Assembly (NCBI RefSeq): GCF_004919685.1
Contig: NZ_SMYZ01000053.1
Location: forward strand, 1 to 64,000
DNA: 64,000 bases
Reading direction: 5' to 3'
Source of the DNA: Mesorhizobium norvegicum
GTDB lineage: Bacteria; Pseudomonadota; Alphaproteobacteria; Rhizobiales; Rhizobiaceae
A program made the translations under genes and the position numbers. Positions 1 to 7,635 of the stretch are shown in pieces; the first letter of the stretch is position 1; the number at the start of each line of letters is the position of its first letter. The notes under the pieces are model-generated. The model did no database searches. It worked only from the letters and a program-made list of their open reading frames with translations, and was not told the DNA's origin.

Positions 1-449
1 GCCATGCCGGCATGGCCTCGGCCACCATCCCGCGCGTGCCGCATCAGCACCGTCTCCGCCTGGTCGTCGGCGGTATGGCCGGTGAGGATCAGGCCGATGC
101 CTTCCGCTTGTGCCGCCTCGGCCAGCAGCCGGTAGCGCGCCTCCCGCGCGGCGGCGGGCAGGCCGGTCGACGGCTTGGGGCCTGACCATGCCAGGATGCG
201 GTGTGGAATTCCATATGTGGCGCACAGCTTGGCCACCGCTTGCGCCTCCGCTGCCGAACCGGGTCGCAAACCGTGGTCGATCGTCACCGCCAGCAGCTTC
301 GTTGCCGGCGCCGTGCGGTCGAGATGATGTTTGAGAAGAAGGAGCAGGGCGGTCGAGTCGCTGCCGCCGGACACGGCCGCAACAGCGCCGCTGGTAAAAT
401 CGATATGCGAAAAAATTCTGGTCGAAAGATCAGGCTCGGTGTCGAGCAT
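1..449 (-). CDS. tilS: tRNA(Ile)-lysidine synthase, N-terminal part
   Basis: The gene runs off the left edge, so only about the first 149 residues are visible. The protein ligates lysine to C34 of the AUA-decoding tRNA-Ile (lysidine), using ATP. The translation carries the N-type ATP pyrophosphatase P-loop SGGSDS around residue 27 and the downstream LTGHTADDQAET stretch typical of TilS. ATG at 449 (MLDTEPDLS) is the likely start; an in-frame TTG precedes it. It is the last visible gene of the tol-pal block, after cpoB, the usual alphaproteobacterial order (ftsH normally follows, outside the window). A palindromic repeat fills the gap to cpoB. Confidence 0.9.
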   Translation of the reverse strand, partial: MLDTEPDLSTRIFSHIDFTSGAVAAVSGGSDSTALLLLLKHHLDRTAPATKLLAVTIDHGLRPGSAAEAQAVAKLCATYGIPHRILAWSGPKPSTGLPAAAREARYRLLAEAAQAEGIGLILTGHTADDQAETVLMRHARDGGRGHAGM

Positions 450-451
450 CA

Positions 452-499
452 ATGCGTGTCGCGCAAAAGTGGCCCCGGTTTTGGGACAACGACATGCAT
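452..499. repeat. Palindromic intergenic repeat, family A, copy 1
   Basis: Imperfect palindrome with arms ATGCGTGTCG and CGACATGCAT around a core AAAAGTGGCCCCGGTTTTGG. A nearly identical element lies at 21584-21631. It sits between cpoB and tilS, starting immediately upstream of the tilS start. The form fits the short palindromic intergenic repeats common in Mesorhizobium; it may fold in the transcript. Confidence 0.7.
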
Positions 500-507
500 C
501 AGAAGGG

Positions 508-1617
508 TCAGCACGCGGCCAGAGCCTTCTCCTGCTTGACGCGTTCCTTGAGCGCACTGGAAATATCAGGGTAACGCTTGCCGACCTCGCTGAAGGTGGC
601 GCAGGCAACGTCATGCTGCTTGAGGCCGACCAGCGACACGCCGAGCTTCAGCAACATGTCGGGAGCCTTCTTGGCCTTGGGGTAGTCCTTGCTGGCGGCA
701 AGGAAAGTCTCGGCGGCGTCGCGGTATTTCTGCTGGCCAAGCAGCGACTCGCCCAGCCAGTAATGCGCGTCCGCCGCCTTCGCATCCTTGGGGAAGCGGG
801 CTATGTGGTCGCGAAAACCCTGTTCGGCGGTGCCGTAATCGCCCGAGAGGATGAACTGGTAGGAGTTGCGGTAGAGCTCCTCCGGGTCGTTGGTGGCGGG
901 CAACGCCGCGATCACCGTGTCGGATTTGCCGGCCTTGGCCGGCGCGCCGGTGGCTGGCGCGGTGTCCTGCGCCGGCGCGGTCGCCTGCGTGTTTCCGCCG
1001 GCATCGATGACATTGCCGTTCTTGTCGACGGTGATGGTGCCAAATGTCTTTTCCGGCGCGCCCGTACCGGGAATGACCTTGCCGGGGTCGCCATCGGGTG
1101 ATTCGACGATGACGTCCTGGACCGTCTTGCCGCCTGCCGACTGATCGTTGGCGGGCGCGGCGCCGGCATCGGCCGGCGCCTGTGTTGCCGGGGCCGCTGC
1201 CACGTCGGTGTCGGTGCCGGTGGCGGCGTCCGATTTCTTCTGTGCCGGCGGCTGTCCGCCTTGCGTGCCGCCGCCTTCAAGCTGCTGGAAGCGGAATTCG
1301 TTGTCTTCCTGCTGCTTGCGGATCTGCTCCTGCATCTGCAGGACCTGGAAATTGAGTTCCTCGATCTTGCCGTTCATCTGCCGCAGCTGCTCTTCCAGGC
1401 TGGTGACAGCGGCAGGATCGGACTGCACCATCTGGACCTGATCCGGCTTCTTCTTCTGGCCGAAAAGGCTGGGCAATTCGATGCTGGGCAGATGGAAGGA
1501 AAAGCCGCTGTCGGTTGATTGCCCTGTGCCGCTAGCCCCCAAGCCGCTAGCCAGGGCGGTGACGCCTGATAGGAGCAGCAGCGCAAGCGTGCCGCTCAGA
1601 ACCGATCTCAAATGCAT
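508..1617 (-). CDS. cpoB: Tol-Pal cell-division coordinator CpoB (YbgF)
   Basis: Periplasmic protein of 369 residues that links peptidoglycan synthesis to Tol-driven outer-membrane constriction in characterised species. A signal peptide occupies about residues 1-24 (LALLLLSGVTALASG). A trimerising coiled coil follows (about 75-115, heptad-rich LEEQLRQMNGKIEEL), then a long Ala/Pro/Gly/Asp linker (about 120-245), then C-terminal TPR units containing YRNSYQFILSGDYGTAEQGF and AHYWLGESLLGQQKY. The linker is longer than in E. coli CpoB, as is usual in rhizobia. The gene lies downstream of pal but a strong hairpin at 1745-1770 separates them, so it may also have its own promoter in the 222-bp gap. 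Confidence 0.92.
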   Translation of the reverse strand: MHLRSVLSGTLALLLLSGVTALASGLGASGTGQSTDSGFSFHLPSIELPSLFGQKKKPDQVQMVQSDPAAVTSLEEQLRQMNGKIEELNFQVLQMQEQIRKQQEDNEFRFQQLEGGGTQGGQPPAQKKSDAATGTDTDVAAAPATQAPADAGAAPANDQSAGGKTVQDVIVESPDGDPGKVIPGTGAPEKTFGTITVDKNGNVIDAGGNTQATAPAQDTAPATGAPAKAGKSDTVIAALPATNDPEELYRNSYQFILSGDYGTAEQGFRDHIARFPKDAKAADAHYWLGESLLGQQKYRDAAETFLAASKDYPKAKKAPDMLLKLGVSLVGLKQHDVACATFSEVGKRYPDISSALKERVKQEKALAAC

Positions 1618-1744
1618 GTGCCTCTCGCCGTGATTTCGTTAGCTTGTTCGCGCCTTCCAATCAGAATGGGACCAGCCAAGCGCCCTCGGCTCATAGCAGG
1701 AGCCGAGACTTCGGCCAAATTTTGTTTCGGGCATCCGGATATGG

Positions 1745-1770
1745 AAAAGGCGGCCCTGGGGCCGCCTTTC
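1745..1770 (-). terminator. Hairpin terminator after pal
   Basis: A perfect 10-bp stem (AAAGGCGGCC / GGCCGCCTTT) with a 4-base loop, 70 bases past the pal stop codon on the minus strand. The U-tract is short (TTTTCC), so termination may be partial and allow read-through into cpoB. Confidence 0.6.
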
Positions 1771-1839
1771 GCATAGATATGTTGCATTTTTGCCGCTAGA
1801 CCGTCGCGCGTTCTTTTGACGCGCCGGTCGGCTGATGCC

Positions 1840-2346
1840 TCAGGAACCGGCGCCGCTGAGCGTGGTGACCGCACGGCGGTTCTGCGACCAGCAGGAGATG
1901 TCGTCGCACACCGCGACCGGACGTTCCTTGCCGTAGGAAATGGTCTTGAGACGGCTGGCCGAGACACCCTTGGCGACGAGGAAGTCGCGGGTGGCGGCGG
2001 CGCGGCGGGCGCCGAGCGCCAGATTGTATTCACGTGTGCCGCGTTCGTCGGCATGGCCTTCGACGACGATGGCATACTGCTTGTACTGGTTCAGCCACTG
2101 CGCCTGGCGAGCCAGCGTCGTTTGCGCATCGGCACGGATCGAGGTCGAGTCCGTATCGAAGAAGATGCGGTCGCCGATATTGACGGTGAAGTCCTGCGCC
2201 GAGCCGGGTGTTGCAGCACCCGCGCCGTTAAGGCCAAGGTCAGCCGCGTTGTTCGGCGTCTTCTTCGAGGCGCAACCGGCAATGGCGAGCATCGCCACCA
2301 GCGCGATCATGACCGGGTTTCTGGTAAGTGCTGCGATACGGCCCAT
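1840..2346 (-). CDS. pal: Peptidoglycan-associated lipoprotein Pal
   Basis: Outer-membrane lipoprotein of 168 residues; its OmpA domain binds peptidoglycan and is pulled by the TolQRA motor. The start at 2346 (MGRIAALTR) is chosen because it has GGAGAGG seven bases upstream and gives a compact lipoprotein signal ending in lipobox LAIAGC. An upstream ATG at 2400 would add 18 residues without a good ribosome site. The OmpA-type domain (about 60-165) contains the family segment VVEGHADERGTREYN. Two cysteines near the C terminus (VCDDISCW) could form a disulfide. Upstream lies a 255-base stretch separating it from the four-helix-bundle gene. Confidence 0.95.
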   Translation of the reverse strand: MGRIAALTRNPVMIALVAMLAIAGCASKKTPNNAADLGLNGAGAATPGSAQDFTVNIGDRIFFDTDSTSIRADAQTTLARQAQWLNQYKQYAIVVEGHADERGTREYNLALGARRAAATRDFLVAKGVSASRLKTISYGKERPVAVCDDISCWSQNRRAVTTLSGAGS

Positions 2347-2552
2347 GCCGCCTCTCCTTCGTATTTCGAGTGATCGTATTCGAGTGATTTCGTTGATCAC
2401 CCAGTAACCACGTTTGGGTTAACCGGTATTCAAGAAACACGGTTAAATTTTGGTTTAAGCTGCCCGTCCGCAGCCGTTTGGCCTGAAGCCACATTTCACG
2501 CGGACCCTAGGCGCAAATACGGCCAAAACGCGACGAGGTGATGGAAAAAGGG

Positions 2553-3006
2553 GAATTGAAGAGCTGAGGAATTGAAGAAATGACGAACCCGACGGGACAA
2601 TTCACTTCAGCTTTTCTCTCAGATTGATCAGCATGCCGTAGACATGCGCATATGCTTGCAGCCACTCGTCGCATTGCGCTCGGCCGATGTATTCCAGGTC
2701 GAACGCGTACGAAATCCACGTCTCCACCTCACTGCATGACCCCATGGCCATCGAAATGAACCGTGCAAATTCCGGCTTGGAGTGGCTCTGTTTGGCAAAT
2801 CCCTCAGCCAAATTGGCGCAGATTCCCTTGCTGGAACGACGCAACTGATCGGCCAGTGCGTATTGCTCAATCTTCGGGAAAGCGAGCGTAGCTTTATGTA
2901 CGTCAAGAGAAACCGCATAAGTGCGCTTATAGACTTCTAGATCCTTCGCACGCTTAATATAATTCCCCGGTTTCTCCATCTCTTCAATTCTTCATTTCTC
3001 CAATTC
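2553..3006. mobile_element. Inverted-repeat-bounded four-helix-bundle cassette
   Basis: Two 30-base segments, 2553-2582 and 2977-3006, are inverted copies of each other with 25 of 30 matching positions. Each itself contains two GAATTG(A/G)AGA units. Between them is one complete gene (2602-2979), whose ATG lies at the inner end of the right copy. The right copy ends six bases from the tolB stop codon. Related proteins occur in intervening sequences of 23S rRNA, which are closed by long terminal stems, so this may be a mobile cassette of that kind; that is inference. Confidence 0.5.
2602..2979 (-). CDS. Four-helix-bundle protein (23S rRNA IVS type)
   Basis: A 125-residue protein with the features of the IVS-encoded four-helix-bundle family: N-terminal DLEVYKRTYAVSLDVHKAT, the central RRSSKGICANLAEGFAK and the SMAMGSCSEVETWISYA segment. 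The biochemical function of the family is not established; members are found inside 23S rRNA intervening sequences, and a relative (Avd) assists diversity-generating retroelements. No reverse transcriptase or rRNA is nearby here. The start at 2979 follows tolB by 32 bases and is preceded by a purine-rich GAATTGAAGAG. It is not a normal member of tol-pal operons, and it is enclosed by inverted repeats. Confidence 0.85.
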   Translation of the reverse strand: MEKPGNYIKRAKDLEVYKRTYAVSLDVHKATLAFPKIEQYALADQLRRSSKGICANLAEGFAKQSHSKPEFARFISMAMGSCSEVETWISYAFDLEYIGRAQCDEWLQAYAHVYGMLINLREKLK

Positions 3007-3011
3007 GTCTC

Positions 3012-4322
3012 TTACTCCAGCAGCGGCGACCAGGCCGGGTCCGAAGCGAAATTCGCCGTCGGGATCGATTGCTCGTTGCGTCCGGTAAGATCGACCGAAA
3101 CCAGTTTGGGGCCCCCGGCGGAATCGCGGAAGAACATCAGCACGCGGCCGTTCGGCGCCCAGGTCGGTCCCTCCTGCTGGAAGCCGGATGACAGGATGCG
3201 CTCGCCCGAACCATCGGTCTTCATGACGCCGATCTGGAATTCGCCGCCTGTCTGCTTGGTGAAGGCGATGAGGTCGCCGCGCGGCGACCACACCGGCGTC
3301 GAATAGACGCCGTCGCCGAAGGAGATGCGGGTCTGGCCCGAGCCGTCGGCGCCCATCACGTAGATCTGCGCGCGGCCGCCACGGTCGGAGGTGAACACCA
3401 CCTTGCTGCCGTCGGGCGAATAGGACGGCGAGGTGTCGATGGCGGTCGAATTGGTCAACCGCGTCGTCGAGCGGCTGCGCAGATCCATGGCGAAGATGTT
3501 GGAATTGCCGTCGTCGCGCAGCAGGCTCATGATCACCTTCTGGCCGTCGGGCGAAAAGCGCGGCGCAAAGGTCATGCCGGGGAAATTGCCGACCAGTTCG
3601 CGCTGGCCGGTCTCGATCTGCAAGAGGTAGACCCGCGGCTGGCCGCTTTCATAGGACATGTAGGTGATTTCCTGCCGGTTCGGCGAGAAACGCGGCGTCA
3701 GCACGATCGACCTGCCGTCCGAGAGATAGCGGACGTTGGCGCCGTCCTGATCCATGATGGCGAGCCGCTTCTTGCGCGCGTTCTTGGCGCCGGATTCGTC
3801 GATGAAGACGACGCGGGTGTCGAAATAGCCCTTTTCGCCGGTCAACCGCTCATAGATGGCATCGGCGATGATGTGGGCGACGCGGCGCTGATTGGCGTCG
3901 TTGGCGAAGAACTGCTCGCCGGACATCTGCTGGCCGGCAAAGGTATCCCACAGCCGGTATTGGGCGCGGATGCGGCCGTCGGCTTCCTTGCTGACGCTGC
4001 CGGTGACCAGCGCCTGCGCGTTGATCACCTTCCAGTCGTCGAAGCGCGGGGCTGCATCGGGGTTGGTGATCTTCTCGATAAAGGCGCTCTTGTCGATCGG
4101 CGCGAACAGGCCCGAACGCTTCAGGTCGGCGGTGACGATCTGCGAAATCTGGGCACCAAGCGCGTCGCCGCCCTGGAAATCCGTGATGGCGATCGGCAGC
4201 GGCTCGACATTACCCTTGTTGACGTTGAGCTCGACGAGCGCCAGCGCCGGCAACGTGCCGGCCGCGGTCATGCCCATCGCCATTGCTGCGACCATCAGGA
4301 GCGGCTTGAGGATTGATTTCAT
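3012..4322 (-). CDS. tolB: Tol-Pal periplasmic propeller protein TolB
   Basis: Periplasmic protein of 436 residues that binds Pal and TolA. A signal peptide is visible (LLMVAAMAMGMTAAGTLPALA), then an alpha/beta N-terminal domain (about 30-165; PIAITDFQGGDALG), then a six-bladed beta-propeller built from repeated SPDG/SPN motifs (FSPDGQKVIMS, YSPDGSKVVFT, WSPRGDLIAFT). Its length is typical for the family. It lies 40 bases after tolA and is followed by the inserted four-helix-bundle gene rather than directly by pal. Confidence 0.97.
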   Translation of the reverse strand: MKSILKPLLMVAAMAMGMTAAGTLPALALVELNVNKGNVEPLPIAITDFQGGDALGAQISQIVTADLKRSGLFAPIDKSAFIEKITNPDAAPRFDDWKVINAQALVTGSVSKEADGRIRAQYRLWDTFAGQQMSGEQFFANDANQRRVAHIIADAIYERLTGEKGYFDTRVVFIDESGAKNARKKRLAIMDQDGANVRYLSDGRSIVLTPRFSPNRQEITYMSYESGQPRVYLLQIETGQRELVGNFPGMTFAPRFSPDGQKVIMSLLRDDGNSNIFAMDLRSRSTTRLTNSTAIDTSPSYSPDGSKVVFTSDRGGRAQIYVMGADGSGQTRISFGDGVYSTPVWSPRGDLIAFTKQTGGEFQIGVMKTDGSGERILSSGFQQEGPTWAPNGRVLMFFRDSAGGPKLVSVDLTGRNEQSIPTANFASDPAWSPLLE

Positions 4323-4362
4323 GTCTTCTCGCTTCTCATACTGATTTTCGGATACTCAGGCT

Positions 4363-5520
4363 CTAGAGGCCGAGCATCTCCCTTGGATCGAAGGTGACGC
4401 GGACGTCGGCCCAGATGTCCTGCTTGCCGGCCGGAACCTGCAGGCCGGTGACATCGCATTTTTGCACCGCGCGAACGGCACTTTCGTCGAACTGACGGTT
4501 TCCGCTCGACTTCTCGACCGCCGGGCGCCCGTCCAGCTTGCCGGAGGCATCCAGGTTGAACCGCACCACGACGACGAAATTCTCGGAACCTTCAAGGCCG
4601 ACAGGAAGCGTCCAGCAGCCGCCAAGCTGGCTTTCCAGGGCGCCCATTTCGGACCTGGAAAGCTTCTGGCCCTGATCCTTGTCGCCGCCAAGCGATGCTT
4701 GCTGGGTCGAGCGCTTGGCGCCGCCGCCGGATGGCTTCTGCTTGTCGAGGAGAGCGGAGATCTCGTCGGCGTTGAATTGCTTGTCGTCGGACTTCGGCTT
4801 CGACGACGCTTCCTTGACCGGCTTGTCGGCATCCTTGCGCTCCGGCGCCTTGGCGCTCTCGGCCTGAGCCGGCTGCGGCTTCGGCCGCGCTTCCGGCGCG
4901 GGCGCCGAGTCCGGCAACTGCGTCGCCTCGGCGGGCGGCTCCTGCGCTATGGCCTCGGCCACGGCATCTGGTTTGACCTCGGGCGTCGGATCGATGGCGG
5001 CGGTCTTGTCCTGCGGCGGCGGGGTCGGCGCCGGCTTGGCCGGTGTCGGTTTGGGCTCGGTCTGCTTGACCGGCTCTGGCTTGACCTCTTCCTTGGGCGT
5101 CGGCGCCGGCGCCACTTCGGTTGCCGGAATAGGCTTCGGCTTTTCCTGCGGCTTCGGCACGTCCTCGGGCTTCGGCTTCTCGATCGGGGTCGGCGCGGGC
5201 GGCGGAGCCGAGGTCATGTCGACGGGCTTTGGCTTGGCTTCCGGCGTTATCGGCTTGTCGGTATCGGCGCTGTTCTCGCCGACCTTCTGCGCATCCGGCA
5301 CGATGTCCGGGCGCTGCGTCGGCACAGGTGCCGGCTTTTCATGCATCACGGCCTTCTTGTCGCCCTGCAGCGTCTGCGCAATGGCTTCCATCGGCACGAT
5401 GTCGACCGCGACCGACTCGACGTCGGAGGACGGAAGCGCGGCCGGCGCCGTCAGCGTGAACAGGCCGAAGGTCAGCGCCGCCGCATGCAAGATCACCGAT
5501 GTGGTGAGGCCGGTCTTCAT
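4363..5520 (-). CDS. tolA: TolA-like envelope protein with TonB C-terminal domain
   Basis: The 385-residue protein has one N-terminal membrane anchor (about 6-30, SVILHAAALTFGLFTL). A long Pro/Lys/Glu/Ala-rich periplasmic stalk (about 60-285) has low-complexity PKP/KPE repeats. The globular C-terminal domain (about 290-385) contains QLGGCWTLPVGL, VVRFNLDASGKL and AVRAVQKCDVTG; its two cysteines could pair. TolA spans the periplasm and transmits force from TolQR to TolB-Pal. It sits in the operon eight bases after tolR. The repetitive stalk explains the long open frame on the opposite strand, which is not a gene. Confidence 0.93.
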   Translation of the reverse strand: MKTGLTTSVILHAAALTFGLFTLTAPAALPSSDVESVAVDIVPMEAIAQTLQGDKKAVMHEKPAPVPTQRPDIVPDAQKVGENSADTDKPITPEAKPKPVDMTSAPPPAPTPIEKPKPEDVPKPQEKPKPIPATEVAPAPTPKEEVKPEPVKQTEPKPTPAKPAPTPPPQDKTAAIDPTPEVKPDAVAEAIAQEPPAEATQLPDSAPAPEARPKPQPAQAESAKAPERKDADKPVKEASSKPKSDDKQFNADEISALLDKQKPSGGGAKRSTQQASLGGDKDQGQKLSRSEMGALESQLGGCWTLPVGLEGSENFVVVVRFNLDASGKLDGRPAVEKSSGNRQFDESAVRAVQKCDVTGLQVPAGKQDIWADVRVTFDPREMLGL

Positions 5521-5528
5521 CTTCTTGT

Positions 5529-5981
5529 CTACTGATCCTGTTCCTGCAGCGAAACGAGGCCGATATTCTTGTAGCCGGCGGCCGAAATGTGGGCCATCAC
5601 CTTCATCGCCGTGCCATAGTCGGTGGACTTGTCGCCGCGGATGAAGATGCGCTCTTCATAACCGGTCTTCGAGATTGCCTGCAGCTTGGCCACCAGCTCC
5701 TCGATCGGGATCTCGGTTTCCTGCAGATAGATCTGGCCAGCGGCGTTGATCGAGACGGTGATCGGCTGCGTGTCGGCATTCATAGCCTTGGCCTGCGTGT
5801 CCGGCAGGTCGATCGGCACGCCGACCGTCAGCATCGGTGCCGCGACCATGAAGATGATCAGCAGCACCAGCATCACGTCGACCATCGGCGTGACGTTGAT
5901 CTCGGACATCAGTGCATGGTGACGGCCGCGCCGCCTGTGGCCGCGCCCGCCGCGTCCTCCCATGCCCATGGACATACCCAT
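5529..5981 (-). CDS. tolR: Tol-Pal system protein TolR
   Basis: ExbD/TolR family, 150 residues. It has a cytoplasmic N terminus, one transmembrane helix (about 33-52) containing the proton-path aspartate in PMVDVMLVLLIIFMV, and a periplasmic dimerisation domain ending in GLVSLQEQDQ. The cytoplasmic tail is unusually rich in Gly, Met, His and Arg (about residues 1-24). The start ATG at 5981 has GGAGTAG just upstream and lies ten bases after tolQ, so translational coupling is likely. It forms the inner-membrane motor with TolQ. Confidence 0.95.
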   Translation of the reverse strand: MGMSMGMGGRGGRGHRRRGRHHALMSEINVTPMVDVMLVLLIIFMVAAPMLTVGVPIDLPDTQAKAMNADTQPITVSINAAGQIYLQETEIPIEELVAKLQAISKTGYEERIFIRGDKSTDYGTAMKVMAHISAAGYKNIGLVSLQEQDQ

Positions 5982-5991
5982 CTGCTACTCC

Positions 5992-6702
5992 TCAGGCCTT
6001 GGGGGCCACTTTTTCATCGATTTGGCGCGAGAGTATGGCGGAGAACTCGTCGGAGAACCCTTCCATGCGCACGGCTATCTTGCTCGCGTCGGACGACAGC
6101 TTGTTGTAGGCGATGACGGCGGGAATGGCGGCGAGCAGGCCGATGGCCGTCGCCAGCAGCGCTTCGGCGATGCCGGGCGCAACCACCGCGAGACTGGTGT
6201 TCTTGGACCCGGCGATCGCCTGGAACGACGTCATGATGCCGATGACGGTGCCGAACAGGCCGATGAAGGGTGCCGCCGAGCCGGTGGTGGCGAGGAAGCC
6301 GAGGCGGCCCTCGAGCTTCTCCATTTCGCGGGTCAGCGCCAGGTCCATCGCCTTGTCGATGCGGGTCTGCAGGCCGAGCGGCGTTTTCGCGCCCTTCTCG
6401 AAGCTCTTCTTCCACTCGCGCATCGCAGCCACGAAAATGGCGCCCATGCCGGTGGTCTTGCGGTCGGCAAGCGTACGGTAAAGCTCCTCCAGCGACTGCC
6501 CCGACCAGAACACCTGCTCGAACCGGTTGAGCGCCAGCCGCATGCGGGCGTAGGTAACCAGCTTGTCGACGATGATCGCCCAGGTCCAGACCGAGGCGCA
6601 GAGCAGGCCGATCATGACCAGCTTGACCACCCAGCTGGCCGAAATGAACAGCGACCAAACCGACAATTGCGCGCCCGGGTCGGCGAGTGCGATATTTTCC
6701 AT
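5992..6702 (-). CDS. tolQ: Tol-Pal proton-channel protein TolQ
   Basis: MotA/TolQ/ExbB family inner-membrane protein, 236 residues. There are three transmembrane helices: about 15-40 (WVVKLVMIGLLCASVW), and two after the large cytoplasmic loop (LGFLATTGSAAPFIGLFGTVIGIM and the ALLATAIGLLAAIPAVIAYN helix). The start at 6702 (MENIALADPG) is preferred because AAGGA lies about ten bases upstream; a longer frame from 6753 has no such site. With TolR it converts proton flow into movement of TolA. It begins the tolQRAB run; the parDE module separates it from ybgC, so its own promoter probably lies in 6703-6962. Confidence 0.96.
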   Translation of the reverse strand: MENIALADPGAQLSVWSLFISASWVVKLVMIGLLCASVWTWAIIVDKLVTYARMRLALNRFEQVFWSGQSLEELYRTLADRKTTGMGAIFVAAMREWKKSFEKGAKTPLGLQTRIDKAMDLALTREMEKLEGRLGFLATTGSAAPFIGLFGTVIGIMTSFQAIAGSKNTSLAVVAPGIAEALLATAIGLLAAIPAVIAYNKLSSDASKIAVRMEGFSDEFSAILSRQIDEKVAPKA

Positions 6703-6962
6703 CGTTACGTCCTTAAGATTTTCCGGGCGAAGCTGGCGGCTGGCCCCTGGCATCCCTTGTGGTCGGTTCGCACGAAGCTACCGGAACAACCCCAAACTGT
6801 GCCGTTCTCGGCCTTTTCGGGGCAAATATTGGTGAAAGGAAGGCGCTCCGATAACGCCAATCTTCACCAATCTCTTCATGAACCGTTATGGTTAAGGATG
6901 GGTTAGTATATAAGGCGCGGCGCATTGCCACGCCTGGTGGCGGACCGATGCGCTTCCACAGG

Positions 6963-7274
6963 CTAGGAGTCCGTCTCGTCCACGTGGTGAGGGTAGTCCT
7001 GCCCGCCATAGAGAACACGCAGGATGAGCACCTGCTCTCCGTCGACCCGGAACAGGATCGACGCGCGCCGTTCAAAGCCAACGACCCGGATCCCGGGTCC
7101 GATGGCGTCGCGAACGGAGCCGCGTTCCGGAAACGTCGACAGCGCCATGCACGCCGCCTCAATGCGGTCGATATAGCCACCGGCGCGCGCGGCACCGTTT
7201 TCCTTTTCGATGTAATTGTAAATGGCAAAGAGGTCGGACCGCGCCGAGGGTCTGAAAACGACCTTATGCGTCAC
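6963..7274 (-). CDS. parE: ParE-type toxin
   Basis: RelE/ParE superfamily toxin, 103 residues. The N-terminal FRPSARSDLFAIYNYI segment and the C-terminal GFERRASILFRVDGEQVLILRVLYGGQDY core match the ParE fold; characterised ParE proteins poison DNA gyrase, though the exact target here is inferred. It overlaps the antitoxin gene by 11 bases, typical of coupled toxin-antitoxin translation. The module lies between ybgC and tolQ in the envelope operon and is probably controlled by the palindrome upstream of the antitoxin. Confidence 0.85.
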   Translation of the reverse strand: MTHKVVFRPSARSDLFAIYNYIEKENGAARAGGYIDRIEAACMALSTFPERGSVRDAIGPGIRVVGFERRASILFRVDGEQVLILRVLYGGQDYPHHVDETDS

Positions 7275-7539
7275 GCTTGGCGATCTTCATGCGGTCTGCA
7301 TGGTGCTCGCGCAATGCCTTGAACACGTCCTCGGCCGGGATATCCGGGCGAGGATCGTCGAGAGCTTCCTGCACTTTGGCTCGCATGATGGCGGTGATGA
7401 CCTGCTCCTCGCGGTCAAGGGCGCGAAGCGCGGCACGCATGACTTCGCTCGCGGAATCATACGCTCCCGACGCCAGGCGGGCGTCCAGGCTGTTCTGCTG
7501 GCGTCCGAGCGTCACGCTTATTGGTTTGCTGGTTCTCAT
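7264..7539 (-). CDS. parD: ParD-type antitoxin
   Basis: Antitoxin of 91 residues with an N-terminal ribbon-helix-helix DNA-binding domain (RTSKPISVTLGRQQNSLDARL, then SASEVMRAALRALD), followed by a C-terminal toxin-binding tail ending DRMKIAKRDA. The start at 7539 has AAGGAAG about ten bases upstream; an upstream frame from 7575 would add 12 residues that the family lacks. It precedes and overlaps parE. A perfect 8-bp-arm palindrome 38 bases upstream is the likely autoregulatory operator. Confidence 0.88.
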   Translation of the reverse strand: MRTSKPISVTLGRQQNSLDARLASGAYDSASEVMRAALRALDREEQVITAIMRAKVQEALDDPRPDIPAEDVFKALREHHADRMKIAKRDA

Positions 7540-7576
7540 GGCGAATGTCTTCCTTGTCCTACCCCTGTAGCACAAT

Positions 7577-7593
7577 GTATGACACTGTCATAC
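7577..7593. promoter_or_regulatory. Probable ParD operator palindrome
   Basis: Perfect inverted repeat GTATGACA-C-TGTCATAC, 38 bases upstream of the parD start and just past the ybgC end. Ribbon-helix-helix antitoxins bind such palindromes to repress their own operon; the assignment rests on position and symmetry. Confidence 0.6.
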
Positions 7594-7635
7594 TATTTTC
7601 TGACGCGCGCAAGCTCCGCTGCCGGGCAAATCCGT

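Noticed and set aside
2401..2460. CtrA-like TTAA-N-TTAA motif upstream of pal
   Set aside because: GGTTAAATTTTGGTTTAAG has an 8-base spacing instead of 7, and single near-matches are expected by chance in AT-rich promoter DNA.
2602..2979. Diversity-generating retroelement
   Set aside because: The four-helix-bundle protein resembles Avd only at family level; no reverse transcriptase, template repeat or variable repeat is nearby.
4462..5535. Long plus-strand frame opposite tolA, rich in Arg/Leu/Gly
   Set aside because: Antisense shadow of the repetitive Pro/Lys-rich TolA stalk.
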